A stretch of DNA of 51,492 nucleotides, from assembly GCA_964411425.1 (NCBI GenBank), contig CAYPKW010000014.1, forward strand, positions 1 through 51,492, in the 5' to 3' direction. The notes beneath the pieces were generated by a model that saw only the letters and a program-made list of their open reading frames with translations, did no database searches and was not told the origin of the DNA. The DNA is from CAYPKW01 sp964411425. GTDB lineage: Bacteria; Pseudomonadota; Alphaproteobacteria; Dongiales; Dongiaceae. Within the stretch, counting starts at the first letter, position 1. Every line of letters starts with the position of its first letter. Below are positions 25,213 to 34,109 of the stretch, piece after piece. Both the position numbers and the translations under genes were made by a program.

Positions 25213-26412
25213 ATGGACATTCACGAGTATCAGGCCAAGGCGCTGTTAGCCGACTTCGGGATACCGATCCCGCACGGCGGTCTCGCCTACAGCCCGGAAC
25301 AGGCCGCCTATCGCGCGCGCGAGATCGGCGGCGAGAAGTGGGTCGTTAAGGCGCAGATCCACTCCGGCGCCCGGGGCAAGGCGGGCGGCATCAAGCTGTG
25401 CGGCACCGAGGACGAGGTTTGGGACGCCGCCGATGCCCTGCTCGGCAAGCGCATCGTGACCGCGCAGACCGGATCGCGCGGTAAGCTTGTGCACCGCCTG
25501 TACGTCGAGTCCGCGGTGCACGTCGTACGCGAGATCTATCTGGGCTTCGTCCTCGACCGCAAGAGCGAACGCGTCATGGTCGTCGCCTCCTCGGCGGGCG
25601 GCATGGAGATCGAGGATATCGCGCACGACAAGCCCCTTTCCATTCTGCGCGTCAGTGTCGAGCCCGCGGTCGGCATGCAGGCGTTTCAGGCTCGCGAGCT
25701 GGCCTTCGGCCTGGGCCTCGATGCGCGCCTCGTCGCCCAGGCGAGCACGACTATTCTTGGCTGCTATCGCGCCTTTCGCGATCTTGACGCCACGATGGTC
25801 GAGATCAATCCCCTGGTCGTGACCGGGGAGGGCACGCTGCTGGCGTTGGACGCGAAGATGTCGTTCGACGACAACGCGCTGTTCCGGCGCCCCCAAGTCT
25901 CCGAACTGCGCGACAAGTCGCAGGAAGACCCGCGCGAGACCCAGGCCGCCGATCGCGGCCTCAGTTATATCGGCCTCGACGGGTCCATCGGCTGCATCGT
26001 GAACGGCGCCGGCCTCGCCATGGCCACGATGGACCTGATCCAGCACGCCGGCGGCGAACCGGCCAATTTCCTCGACATCGGCGGCGGGGCCTCGCCCGAG
26101 CGGGTCGCCAAGGCGTTCCGCGTCGTCCTCTCCGATGCCAGGGTGGAAGCCGTCCTCGTCAACATATTCGCCGGCATCAACCGTTGCGACTGGGTGGCGG
26201 AGGGCGTGGTGCAAGCCTTGCACAAGGCGCCGGTCCATGTCCCGGTGGTCGTTCGGCTGGCCGGCACCAACGTCGAGGAAGGGCGCGGCATTCTCGCCCG
26301 CAGCGGACTGCCGATCATTCCGGCCGACACGCTTGCCGAGGCCGCCGAGCGGGTGGTCGCGGCATGGCGGCAGGACACGGCCAACCGCAAGTCGGGATCG
26401 ACGCACCCATGA
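25213..26412 (+). CDS. mtkA: Malate--CoA ligase (malate thiokinase) large/beta-like subunit
   Basis: 399 residues from ATG 25213. It is homologous to SucC: MDIHEYQAKALLADFGIPIP opens the ATP-grasp domain, VVKAQIHSGARGKAGGIKL follows, and the C-terminal CoA-ligase domain has NGAGLAMATMDLIQHAGG and NFLDIGGGASPERV plus VNIFAGINRCDWVAEGV. It activates malate to malyl-CoA with ATP together with MtkB. The choice of malate over succinate rests on synteny: sgaA before and ppc after is the serine-cycle order, while sucCD normally sits with mdh, sucA and sucB. The stop overlaps the mtkB start by 4 bp. Confidence 0.88.
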   Translation: MDIHEYQAKALLADFGIPIPHGGLAYSPEQAAYRAREIGGEKWVVKAQIHSGARGKAGGIKLCGTEDEVWDAADALLGKRIVTAQTGSRGKLVHRLYVESAVHVVREIYLGFVLDRKSERVMVVASSAGGMEIEDIAHDKPLSILRVSVEPAVGMQAFQARELAFGLGLDARLVAQASTTILGCYRAFRDLDATMVEINPLVVTGEGTLLALDAKMSFDDNALFRRPQVSELRDKSQEDPRETQAADRGLSYIGLDGSIGCIVNGAGLAMATMDLIQHAGGEPANFLDIGGGASPERVAKAFRVVLSDARVEAVLVNIFAGINRCDWVAEGVVQALHKAPVHVPVVVRLAGTNVEEGRGILARSGLPIIPADTLAEAAERVVAAWRQDTANRKSGSTHP

Positions 26413-27299
26413 GCATCCTGCTCGATGCGACCACCGGCGTCGTCGTCCAGGGCATCACTGGCCGGATCGGCCTGTTTCACACCAAGGAGATGCTGGCCTA
26501 TGGGACACGCATCGTCGGCGGCGTGACGCCCGGCAAGGGCGGTACGACTGAGTGCGGCGTCCCGGTGTTCAACACCATGAAGGACGCGGTGGCTGAGACC
26601 GGTGCCGCCGCCAGCATCGTCTTCGTGCCGCCGCCCTTCGCCGCCGATTCGATCATGGAGGCGGCCGACGCGGGCATTCGGCTGTGCGTTGCCATCACCG
26701 ACGGCATACCGGCCCAGGACATGATCCGCGTGAAGCGCTACATGCGCCGCTATCGGCAGGAGCAGCGCATGCGCCTCGTCGGACCGAACTGCGCCGGCGT
26801 CATCAGCCCCGGCAAGTCGCTGCTGGGCATCATGCCGGGACACATCTACGCGCCGGGGGCGGTGGGGATCGTCGGTCGCTCCGGCACGCTCGGTTACGAG
26901 GCGGCCGCCCAGATGAAGGAGATCGGCATCGGGGTCTCGACCAGCGTCGGCATCGGCGGAGATCCCATCAATGGCAGCTCGTTCCGGGACGTCCTCGAGC
27001 TGTTCGAGGCCGATCGCGACACCAGGCTCGTCATGATGATCGGCGAGATCGGCGGCCCTCAAGAGGCCGAGGCCGCCGCCTTTGTGCGCGACGGCATGTC
27101 CAAGCCCGTCGTCGCCTATATCGCGGGGCTGACCGCTCCGAAGGGCCGTCGCATGGGGCATGCCGGCGCCATCATTTCGGCCTTCGGCGAAAGCGCGATG
27201 GAGAAGGTCGAGATTCTGCGCGACGCCGGGGTCACGGTAGCGCCGAGCCCGGCCGAGCTTGGATCGACGGTTCAGGACGTGCTCGGGCGCCTCGCGTAG
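26409..27299 (+). CDS. mtkB: Malate--CoA ligase (malate thiokinase) small/alpha-like subunit
   Basis: 296 residues, the usual MtkB length. The SucD-like fold has the CoA-binding segment VVVQGITGRIGLFHTKEM at residues 11-28, GGVTPGKGGT at 37-46, the nucleotide part VGPNCAGVISPGKSLLGIMPG, and the phosphorylated histidine H251 in GRRMGHAGAIISAF. With MtkA it makes malyl-CoA, which malyl-CoA lyase splits into acetyl-CoA and glyoxylate; the lyase gene (mcl) is not in this window. ATG overlaps the mtkA stop (ATGA), so translation is coupled. Confidence 0.88.
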   Translation: MSILLDATTGVVVQGITGRIGLFHTKEMLAYGTRIVGGVTPGKGGTTECGVPVFNTMKDAVAETGAAASIVFVPPPFAADSIMEAADAGIRLCVAITDGIPAQDMIRVKRYMRRYRQEQRMRLVGPNCAGVISPGKSLLGIMPGHIYAPGAVGIVGRSGTLGYEAAAQMKEIGIGVSTSVGIGGDPINGSSFRDVLELFEADRDTRLVMMIGEIGGPQEAEAAAFVRDGMSKPVVAYIAGLTAPKGRRMGHAGAIISAFGESAMEKVEILRDAGVTVAPSPAELGSTVQDVLGRLA

Positions 27300-27325
27300 C
27301 CCGAATGGAGGCTGCTTGGGAACCG

Positions 27326-30064
27326 ATGACGTCGCCGCCGCGCACGCTCTCTGACGGCGCCCTCGGCAGCGACACCGATCTTGCCGACGAGGTCGTGGAG
27401 TTCCTGACGGGGCTCCTGCTCGATGTCGTCCGCGTCCGTCACCCCCGAGTCGAGCCCGTGTTCCGCGGTTCGGCCCCGGTTCCGGACAGCGACCCCGAAT
27501 TGCTGCAAGGGACGCTGCAGGCCTACGGCATCTGGTTCCAGCTCTTGGGCATCGCCGAGGAGAACATGGCGATGCGCCTGCGCCGGCGTGTCGAGAGCGA
27601 ACTGGGCACGGACCATGTCCCCGGCACCTTCGCCCAGGTGCTGGCCGGCCGTGCGGCCGCCGGCGTCGCCCCGGAACAGGTGCTGCGGGCGCTGCGCGCG
27701 GCGGATGTGCGCCCCGTTCTCACGGCGCACCCGACCGAGGCGAAACGTGTCACGGTCCTGGAGATCCACCGCCGGATCTACCGGCGCCTGGTCGATCTTG
27801 AATCGCCGCGTTGGACGCCGCGCGAGCGGGACCACATCGCGCAGGACATCCGCAACGAGATCGATCTCCTGTGGATGACGGGCGAGCTGCGGATGGAGCG
27901 ACCGACCGTCGAGCAGGAGGTCACCTGGGGGCTGCACTTCTTTCGCGAGGTGCTGTTCGACTGCGTGCCGGAGCTTATGAGCCGGCTTGACTGGGCGCTC
28001 GCCCGGCATTTTCCGGAAGCGAAGCTGGCGGCGCCGACGTTCGTCCGCTTCGACTCGTGGATCGGCGGCGATCGCGACGGCAATCCCTATGTGACGACGG
28101 ACATGACGCGGCTGGCGCTGACGGAGAACCGCCGGGCGGCCATTCAGCGCTACCGGCATCGCCTGGAGCAACTCGTCCACACCCTGAGCGTCAGCGAGAA
28201 CGTCGTTCCGGTGCCGCACGATTTCCGGGCGCGTCTGGCCCGCCAGCTCGCCGCCAGCGGTGAAGCGCGCCGGCTTACCCTACGCAACCCCAACGAGATT
28301 TTCCGCCAGTACGCGGCGTCTCTGCTGTGCCGCGTCGACGCGACCGACGGCGATGGCGCCGGCGCCCGGGCGCGGGCGTATCGCGCGCCCGAGGAGTTTG
28401 CCGCCGATCTGCACGCGCTGGAGAAGGCGCTGGCGGCAATACGCGCGCCGGCGCTTGCCCGCAGTCTCGTCCGGCCCCTGCGCCAGGAGGTCGAGACCTT
28501 CGGGTTCCGGACCATGAGCCTCGACCTCAGGCAGAACGCGGCCGTGGTGAATCGCTCGCTCGCCCTGATCTGGCAGGCGATGGACGGCCGCGGCGCGGCC
28601 GGAGCGCCGGCGGCCGGCACCGCCGCCTGGACCGAACGCATCAGGGAGGAGTTGCGCCATCCCCAGAATCGGCCACCTCGGTTTGGCGGCCTGGCGAGCG
28701 AAGCGGAGGAAACGCTCGCCATGTTACGGCTGGCGCGCGAGGTCGGGAACGGGCCGGATCGGGATGCGGTCGGCGCTTTCGTCCTTAGCATGACGCGGAG
28801 CGCCGCCGACGTTCTCGCCGCCTACCTGCTGGCGAAGTACGCGGGGCTGTTCACCGACGTCGAGGGCGTCGAGAACTGCGCCTTAGTGGTCGTGCCGCTG
28901 TTCGAGACGGTTCGGGACCTGCAACAGGCCCCGGCCATCATGCGCGAACTGCTCGCGGTCCCGGTCGTGCGCCGCACCGTCCGCGAGCACGGCGGCGCCC
29001 AGGAGGTGATGCTCGGCTACTCCGACTCCAACAAGGACGGTGGGTTCCTGTGCGCCAACTGGGAGCTGAACCGCGTGCAGCAGCAGTTGATGAAGGTCGG
29101 GATCGACCGCAAGATCCCGATTCGGTTCTTCCACGGGCGCGGCGGATCGGTGAGCCGCGGCGGCGCCCCCACCGGACGCGCCATCGCGGCGCAGCCCGCC
29201 GGCTCGGTCGGCGGCCGGCTGCGCCTGACGGAGCAAGGCGAGGTCGTGTCGTCGAAGTACGCCAACCGGGGCACGGCCCTCTATCAGATGGAATTACTCG
29301 CGGCCAGCGTCCTCGAGCACACCCTGCGGTCCGATGCCGACAGCGAACCTAGGCCCAACCCCGAATTCGACGAGACGATGGCGGCACTGGCCGGCATGTC
29401 CTATGCCGCCTACCGGCGGCTGGCGGAGCAGCCTGGGCTGCTGGCCTACTACCAGGCGGCGAGCCCCGTGGAGAAGTTGCAACGTCTCAAGCTCGGGTCG
29501 CGGCCGTCGCGGCGCTTCGGGCTCGCCTCGCTCGAGGACCTGCGCGCCATCCCCTGGGTGTTCGCCTGGAGCCAGAACCGGCACCTCGTCCCCGGCTGGT
29601 ATGGAGTGGGCTCGGCGCTCGGCGACTTCATGGCCATTCGCGGCGAGGACGGCCGGGCGCTGCTCAAACGACTGTTCGCGGAGTGGCGCCCGTTTCGTCT
29701 GGTCATGGACGAGGTGGAGAAATCGCTCTTCCTCGTCGACTTCGAAGTGGCGCGGGCCTATTCGGGGCTGGTGGGCGACGAGACCATCCGCTCGCGGATC
29801 TTCGACATGATCCGCTCCGAGCATGATCGCACCGTGACATCCTGCTTGAGCGTCGCCGGTGGCGAACGGACCGCGGATCGTTTCCCCGCCTATCGCCGCC
29901 GCCTGTCGCGTGTCCTTCCGGCGCTCCGCCAAGTGGGATTGCGCCAGGTCGAGCTCATCCGCCGCTTTCGCTGCGCGAGCGGCCGGGACAGGCGCAAGCG
30001 CGAGCTGGTGCCGCTGCTGCTGTCCATGAACTGCGTCGCCGCGGGCCTCGGCTGGACTGGCTGA
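27326..30064 (+). CDS. ppc: Phosphoenolpyruvate carboxylase
   Basis: 912 residues from ATG 27326; an in-frame ATG at 27305 adds 7 residues and is possible. All hallmark motifs are visible: VLTAHPTEAKR with catalytic H135, SWIGGDRDGNPYVT, LGYSDSNKDGG and FFHGRGGSVSRGG. It fixes bicarbonate onto PEP to give oxaloacetate. As the third function of sgaA-mtkAB-ppc it supplies the carboxylation step of the serine cycle. The C-terminus ends GLGWTG, where most enzymes end in NTG; this tail is part of the active-site neighbourhood. The next gene is convergent. Confidence 0.92.
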   Translation: MTSPPRTLSDGALGSDTDLADEVVEFLTGLLLDVVRVRHPRVEPVFRGSAPVPDSDPELLQGTLQAYGIWFQLLGIAEENMAMRLRRRVESELGTDHVPGTFAQVLAGRAAAGVAPEQVLRALRAADVRPVLTAHPTEAKRVTVLEIHRRIYRRLVDLESPRWTPRERDHIAQDIRNEIDLLWMTGELRMERPTVEQEVTWGLHFFREVLFDCVPELMSRLDWALARHFPEAKLAAPTFVRFDSWIGGDRDGNPYVTTDMTRLALTENRRAAIQRYRHRLEQLVHTLSVSENVVPVPHDFRARLARQLAASGEARRLTLRNPNEIFRQYAASLLCRVDATDGDGAGARARAYRAPEEFAADLHALEKALAAIRAPALARSLVRPLRQEVETFGFRTMSLDLRQNAAVVNRSLALIWQAMDGRGAAGAPAAGTAAWTERIREELRHPQNRPPRFGGLASEAEETLAMLRLAREVGNGPDRDAVGAFVLSMTRSAADVLAAYLLAKYAGLFTDVEGVENCALVVVPLFETVRDLQQAPAIMRELLAVPVVRRTVREHGGAQEVMLGYSDSNKDGGFLCANWELNRVQQQLMKVGIDRKIPIRFFHGRGGSVSRGGAPTGRAIAAQPAGSVGGRLRLTEQGEVVSSKYANRGTALYQMELLAASVLEHTLRSDADSEPRPNPEFDETMAALAGMSYAAYRRLAEQPGLLAYYQAASPVEKLQRLKLGSRPSRRFGLASLEDLRAIPWVFAWSQNRHLVPGWYGVGSALGDFMAIRGEDGRALLKRLFAEWRPFRLVMDEVEKSLFLVDFEVARAYSGLVGDETIRSRIFDMIRSEHDRTVTSCLSVAGGERTADRFPAYRRRLSRVLPALRQVGLRQVELIRRFRCASGRDRRKRELVPLLLSMNCVAAGLGWTG

Positions 30065-30084
30065 CGATCCGGTTTTTCAGACCG

Positions 30085-30098
30085 CCGCGCCGGCGCGG
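30085..30098. terminator. Perfect GC palindrome between convergent genes
   Basis: CCGCGCC followed directly by GGCGCGG lies in the 36-bp gap between the PEP carboxylase stop and the dioxygenase stop. It can form a stem from either strand and is a plausible two-way transcription end, although there is no loop and no clear U-run on the plus strand. Confidence 0.35.
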
Positions 30099-30100
30099 AA

Positions 30101-30979
30101 TTACGCTGCCAGCGCCGCCGAGCCGCGCCGGATATAGCCGTCGAGCCAGCGCGACCGTCCGCCGTCCTTGGTCCACAGGATCGGGAAGTAGTGGTCGTCC
30201 ATGACGTCGCTGTCCTGGCGCATGTACTTGCCGTACCAGCGTCCGGTTCCCTGGCCGATGCGGCCCGGCACGAAGCGCGCTTCCGACGAGATGCAGTGCG
30301 TGACGAGCGAACGGCGCGGACGATCGCCTCGATTGGGCCCCGAGCCGTGCCAGGTCCAGCCGTGGTGGAACGAGCCGCCCCCCTTGGGCACCACGATCGG
30401 CACGATCTCCGGCGTCTTGCCGATCTTTGCAGCCGCCTCGCTCATGCCCTTGCGATAGTCCGCTGGGGCGTGGAACTGGTCCGCCATCGGGAACCTGCCC
30501 CACTTGTGGGACCCACGCACGACTTCCATGGTGCCGCCCTCGGCCGCGGTGTCGTCGAGCGCCACCCAGCAGCTCAGCATCTCCTGCGGGGCGAGCCATT
30601 CCAGGTAGCTGCAGTCCTGATGAAAACCGAGCGACTTCGCGCCCGGCGGCTTCCATAGCACGTTGTCGACCTGGACGCGGGCGCCCGGCCAGCCGGCGAG
30701 CGTCGCTGAGGCGCGGCCCGCCTCCTCGCGAAGCGCCACGCGGGCGATCGTATAGTCGCAGCGCCAGCCGTTGCAGATCTGCCGGGTGCGGTCGGGGGCA
30801 TCGCGGCCTTCGCGCCAGTTCCACTCGTCGGGCTCGATGCCGGTCTCGAACTCGCCGCGAAACAGCCGCTCGTAGCGCGCCGCGGCTCGGTCGGCCTCGG
30901 CGGCATCGATCAGGCGGGGCACGACGAGGAACCCGTCCTCGCGGAACTGGTCGATCTCAGCTCGCGTCAACTCGATCAT
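30101..30979 (-). CDS. Phytanoyl-CoA dioxygenase family (2OG-Fe(II)) protein
   Basis: 292 residues from ATG 30979, chosen because GAAGGAAA lies 7 bp upstream; a start at 30994 (297 residues) would overlap the preceding stop by 4 bp. The iron-binding HxD motif is in SLGFHQDCSYLEWL; the distal histidine and the 2-oxoglutarate arginine are in FHHGWTWHGSGPNRGDRPRRS. Surrounding features LSCWVALDDTAAEGGTMEVVRGSHKWG are typical of PhyH proteins, which hydroxylate small molecules using 2-oxoglutarate and O2. It is the last gene of a polyamine-type transporter operon, so its substrate may be what that transporter imports. The substrate is unknown. Confidence 0.85.
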   Translation of the reverse strand: MIELTRAEIDQFREDGFLVVPRLIDAAEADRAAARYERLFRGEFETGIEPDEWNWREGRDAPDRTRQICNGWRCDYTIARVALREEAGRASATLAGWPGARVQVDNVLWKPPGAKSLGFHQDCSYLEWLAPQEMLSCWVALDDTAAEGGTMEVVRGSHKWGRFPMADQFHAPADYRKGMSEAAAKIGKTPEIVPIVVPKGGGSFHHGWTWHGSGPNRGDRPRRSLVTHCISSEARFVPGRIGQGTGRWYGKYMRQDSDVMDDHYFPILWTKDGGRSRWLDGYIRRGSAALAA

Positions 30980-30990
30980 CGTCGTTTCCT

Positions 30991-31188
30991 TCATGGCAGG
31001 CAGTCGAGGTAACGCTCGACGTCCAAGTCCGATACCGTGGCATTGAAGCGGTCCCACTCGTCGCGCTTGTATTCCATGTATAGCCGATAGAGGTCGCCGG
31101 GCAAGGCCGCTTCGAGGGCCGCGATCGCCCCCTCGGCCGTTGTCAACGACAGGCACGCCCGCGGCGGCGCCCCCGACTTCATCTCCAT
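30991..31188 (-). CDS. 65-residue protein resembling a glutamine synthetase C-terminal tail
   Basis: Starts at ATG 31188 with GAGGGACCGGAG just upstream, 21 bp after the PotC-type stop, and its stop overlaps a possible dioxygenase start by 4 bp. Residues 16-65 (TTAEGAIAALEAALPGDLYR, then a YKRDEW motif and ...VERYLDCLP) match the extreme C-terminus of GlnT/type III-like glutamine synthetase family proteins, where a LEA helix is followed by YKRxEW and a final xWExxYL strand. The catalytic barrel is absent. It may be a deletion remnant of a gamma-glutamyl-polyamine-synthetase-like gene whose tail stayed in frame, or a free-standing regulatory domain. The neat RBS and overlaps favour translation. 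Confidence 0.55.
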   Translation of the reverse strand: MEMKSGAPPRACLSLTTAEGAIAALEAALPGDLYRLYMEYKRDEWDRFNATVSDLDVERYLDCLP

Positions 31189-31209
31189 CTCCGGTCCCTC
31201 GTTCGATTG

Positions 31210-32073
31210 TCAGCGAACCTTGCGCGCCTCGCCCTTGTCGCTGAGCAGGTAGACCGAGAAGAAGATGACGACCAGCGAGGTGACGACGATGACCGTGCCG
31301 ACGGCGTTGATCTCCGGCGTGATGCCGCTGCGCAGGGTCGAATAGATGTACATCGGCAGCGTGTTGTCGCGGCCGGTGAGGAAGAACGTGACCGGGATCT
31401 CGTCGAACGACAGGGTGAAGGCGAGCAGCGCGCTGCCGACGACGGCGGAACGGATGCTCGGCAGCGTCACCAGCCGAAAGGTCTGCAGCGGCGTCGCGCC
31501 GAGATCGTCGGACGCCTCCTCGAGCCTGCGGTTGAAGCGCTGCAGGCGGGCGAAGACCTGGGTGATGACCACCGAAACCAGCGCCGTTCCGTGGCCGAGG
31601 ACCACGGTCCACAGGCTGAGCTCGAATCCGACGACCCGGAACAGGTTCAGCATCGAGATACCAGTGATGATGCCCGGCAGCACGAGCGGCAGAAGCACCA
31701 TGCGGCGAAACAGCGCCTTGCCCGGAAAATCGCCGCGGTCGAGCGCCAGCGCCGCCGGCACGCCGACCACGACGCAGACGAGAGTGGCGGCAACCGCCAC
31801 TCGCACGCTGTTCCACAGCGCCCGCAAGAGGTCGGCGTTGTCGAGCGCGCTCTCGTACCAGCGCCACGTGAAACCGCGCAGCGGCAGCGTGGTCACTTGA
31901 TTGTCGTTGAAGCTGAAGATGACGAGGACGACGATGGGAACGTAGAGGAACGCGATGGCGCAGGCGGCGGCGATCCCGAGCGCCCCGGTGGAGACGTGCG
32001 GGCTGTGCAGCCAGTTGCGCTGGGCGCGCGGCAAGGACCGTTCGGCGGGTCTCGCTTCGGCGAGCGCGGTCAT
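31210..32073 (-). CDS. potC: ABC permease, PotC type, system 2
   Basis: 287 residues with about six membrane helices. After a soluble N-terminal ~30 residues comes the PotC-like segment VIFSFNDNQVTTLPLRGFTW, and the EAA loop LEEASDDLGATPLQTFRLVTLP (key residues E, A, D, L, G). The C-terminus LLSDKGEARKVR is basic. It forms the transport channel with the PotB-type subunit whose gene ends 3 bp before its start. It is followed by the 65-residue glutamine-synthetase-tail gene. Confidence 0.9.
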   Translation of the reverse strand: MTALAEARPAERSLPRAQRNWLHSPHVSTGALGIAAACAIAFLYVPIVVLVIFSFNDNQVTTLPLRGFTWRWYESALDNADLLRALWNSVRVAVAATLVCVVVGVPAALALDRGDFPGKALFRRMVLLPLVLPGIITGISMLNLFRVVGFELSLWTVVLGHGTALVSVVITQVFARLQRFNRRLEEASDDLGATPLQTFRLVTLPSIRSAVVGSALLAFTLSFDEIPVTFFLTGRDNTLPMYIYSTLRSGITPEINAVGTVIVVTSLVVIFFSVYLLSDKGEARKVR

Positions 32074-32076
32074 GGA

Positions 32077-32946
32077 CTAGGCCAGATCCAGCCGGCCGGC
32101 ACGCTCGAGGCGGTCGGACAGCGAAATGATCGTCAACACGATCACGAGCATGACGATCGACAGCGCCGATCCCAGCGGCCAGTTGAGCGCCGTGCCGAAC
32201 TGCGACTGCACGACGGTGGCGATCATGGCGCCGTTGGCGCCGCCGACCAGGAACGGCGCCACGAAGTCGCCGATGGTGAGGCAGAACGTGAAGGTGGCGC
32301 CGGCAAGCACGCCCGGGATCGACAACGGCAGGGTCACCAGCAGGAACGTGTGAACGCGGCCCACGCCCAGGTCCTTGGAGGCCTCGATCAGGCTGCGCGG
32401 GATTTTTTCCAGCGCCGTGTAGATCGGCATGACCATGAACGGGACGAAGATATAGGTCAGCGTCAGGACCATCGCGAACTGGTTGTACAGAAACAGGTCG
32501 GACGGCTCGTCGAGCACGCCCGTCCACACCAGGAACGAGTTGAGGACGCCCTCGCTGCCCAGGATCGTCTTCCAGGTATAGGCGCGCAGCAGGTAGGACA
32601 CCCACAGGGGCACGATGACGGCGACGTAGAGCGCCGCGCGCAGGCGCGGCGAGCGAATCTTGAACACTAGGAAATACGCCAGCGGATATGCGAGGACGAG
32701 CGCCGCGATCGTCGTCAGCAGCCCGATCTTTAGCGTGCGCAGCAGGACCTGGTAGTACTGCGGGTCGGCGAACAGCGCGACGTAGTTGCCGAACTGGAAA
32801 TCCGGCACCAGGGTGGGAAACCGGCGCGTGAAGAAGCTGTAGGTGAACATGATCGCGTAGGGCACGAACATGAAGGCGAGCGTCCAGGCGAGCGGGCCCG
32901 ACAGAATGCCCGCCGTTTGGACCCTTCGGCGTGCCGCGAGGCGCAT
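32077..32946 (-). CDS. potB: ABC permease, PotB type, system 2
   Basis: 289 residues, six predicted membrane helices, with WVSYLLRAYTWKTILG, the EAA loop IEASKDLGVGRVHTFLLVTLP and DFVAPFLVGGANGAMIATV typical of PotB-type subunits. Start ATG 32946 is 3 bp after the ATPase stop. It completes the inner-membrane pore of the second polyamine-type importer. The protein differs clearly from the system-1 PotB (7455-8360), so this is not a recent duplication. Confidence 0.9.
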   Translation of the reverse strand: MRLAARRRVQTAGILSGPLAWTLAFMFVPYAIMFTYSFFTRRFPTLVPDFQFGNYVALFADPQYYQVLLRTLKIGLLTTIAALVLAYPLAYFLVFKIRSPRLRAALYVAVIVPLWVSYLLRAYTWKTILGSEGVLNSFLVWTGVLDEPSDLFLYNQFAMVLTLTYIFVPFMVMPIYTALEKIPRSLIEASKDLGVGRVHTFLLVTLPLSIPGVLAGATFTFCLTIGDFVAPFLVGGANGAMIATVVQSQFGTALNWPLGSALSIVMLVIVLTIISLSDRLERAGRLDLA

Positions 32947-32949
32947 GGC

Positions 32950-34059
32950 TCAGGCCGCCCCGCTGTAGGGAAAGACCGACACGCTCGCCGGCTGGACCGC
33001 GAGCAGCACCGCCGTGCCGGGCGCCGGCACCTCGGCGGCGCCGTGCGCAAGCTGAAGCTGCATATCGACTAGGAACGGTTCCTTCCGTCCGATGTCGACG
33101 CTGACGCGCACGGCGTTGCCGTGGAAGAAGCTCTCGACGACCGTACCTTCGATCCGGTTGGCGTCGACCGGGAAGACGGCCGCGCGACCGATCATGCGGG
33201 CCTTCTCGGGTCGAATCGAAAGCAATACGGCATCGCCCGGCTGCGGCGCCCGGCCGTTGAGCGCGGCCCTGAGCCGCACCGAGCCCACGGCGAGCAAGAT
33301 GTAGCCGCCGCCGGCCTCGACGACGCGGGCCTCGATCAGGTTGGACGTGCCGACGAAGTCGGCGACGTAGGGCGTGGCCGGATGGTCGTACAGCTCCGTC
33401 GGCGTGCCGGCCTGAACGATCCTGCCGCGATCCATGACGACGACGCGGTCGGAGAGCACCAGCGCCTCCTTTTGGTCATGGGTGACGAGCAGGAACGTGA
33501 TGCCGAGCTTCTGATGCAGGTGCTTGAGCTCGACCTGCATGGCCTCGCGCAGCTTGACGTCGAGGGCGGACAGTGGCTCGTCCAGCAGCAGCACCTTGGG
33601 GCGGCGGATGATGGCGCGCGCCAACCCGACGCGCTGCTTCTGGCCGCCGGAGAGCTGCGCCGGCCGCGCCTCGATCTTGTCGAGGAGATCGACCATGCGC
33701 AGGGCGTCCTCGACGCGGCGCGCGATTTCGTCCCTCGGCACGCCGGCGATGCGCAGGCCGTAGCCGACGTTCTGCGCCACGTTCATGTGCGGAAACAAGG
33801 CGTAGTCCTGGAAGACGGTGTTGACCGCCCGCTTGTACGGCGGGTCGTCCGTGACGTCGCGCCCGGCCAGCAGGATGCGGCCGCGGTCGGGGGTCTCGAA
33901 CCCGGCGATCAGGCGAAGCGTGGTCGTCTTGCCGCAGCCGGAGGGTCCAAGCAGCGTAACGAACTCGCCTTCGCGGATGCTCAGGCGGAAATCATCGACC
34001 GCCGTGACGCCGCCGGGGTAGGTCTTGGTCAGGCGCTCGAGTTCGACGATGTCGCTCAT
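32950..34059 (-). CDS. potA: Polyamine-type ABC transporter ATPase (PotA family), system 2
   Basis: 369 residues from ATG 34059; longer open sequence upstream is out of family. Walker A GPSGCGKTT, Q-loop VFQDYALFPH, signature LSGGQKQRVGLARAI, Walker B LLLDEPLSALD and VTHDQKEAL are present, and a TOBE domain follows (LSIRPEKARM, GTVVESFFHGNAVRV). It energises the PotB/PotC pair encoded immediately downstream. The order D-A-B-C differs from the D-B-C-A order of system 1. Confidence 0.9.
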   Translation of the reverse strand: MSDIVELERLTKTYPGGVTAVDDFRLSIREGEFVTLLGPSGCGKTTTLRLIAGFETPDRGRILLAGRDVTDDPPYKRAVNTVFQDYALFPHMNVAQNVGYGLRIAGVPRDEIARRVEDALRMVDLLDKIEARPAQLSGGQKQRVGLARAIIRRPKVLLLDEPLSALDVKLREAMQVELKHLHQKLGITFLLVTHDQKEALVLSDRVVVMDRGRIVQAGTPTELYDHPATPYVADFVGTSNLIEARVVEAGGGYILLAVGSVRLRAALNGRAPQPGDAVLLSIRPEKARMIGRAAVFPVDANRIEGTVVESFFHGNAVRVSVDIGRKEPFLVDMQLQLAHGAAEVPAPGTAVLLAVQPASVSVFPYSGAA

Positions 34060-34109
34060 GCATTGCGGCGCGGGCCCGGGCGGCGCATCGCCCGGGCCCG
34101 CGAGCGGCG

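Noticed and set aside
25213..27299. Reading mtkA-mtkB as succinyl-CoA synthetase sucC-sucD
   Set aside because: Homology alone would allow it, but sgaA directly before and ppc directly after is the serine-cycle order. A phylogenetic tree against proven MtkAB could settle it.
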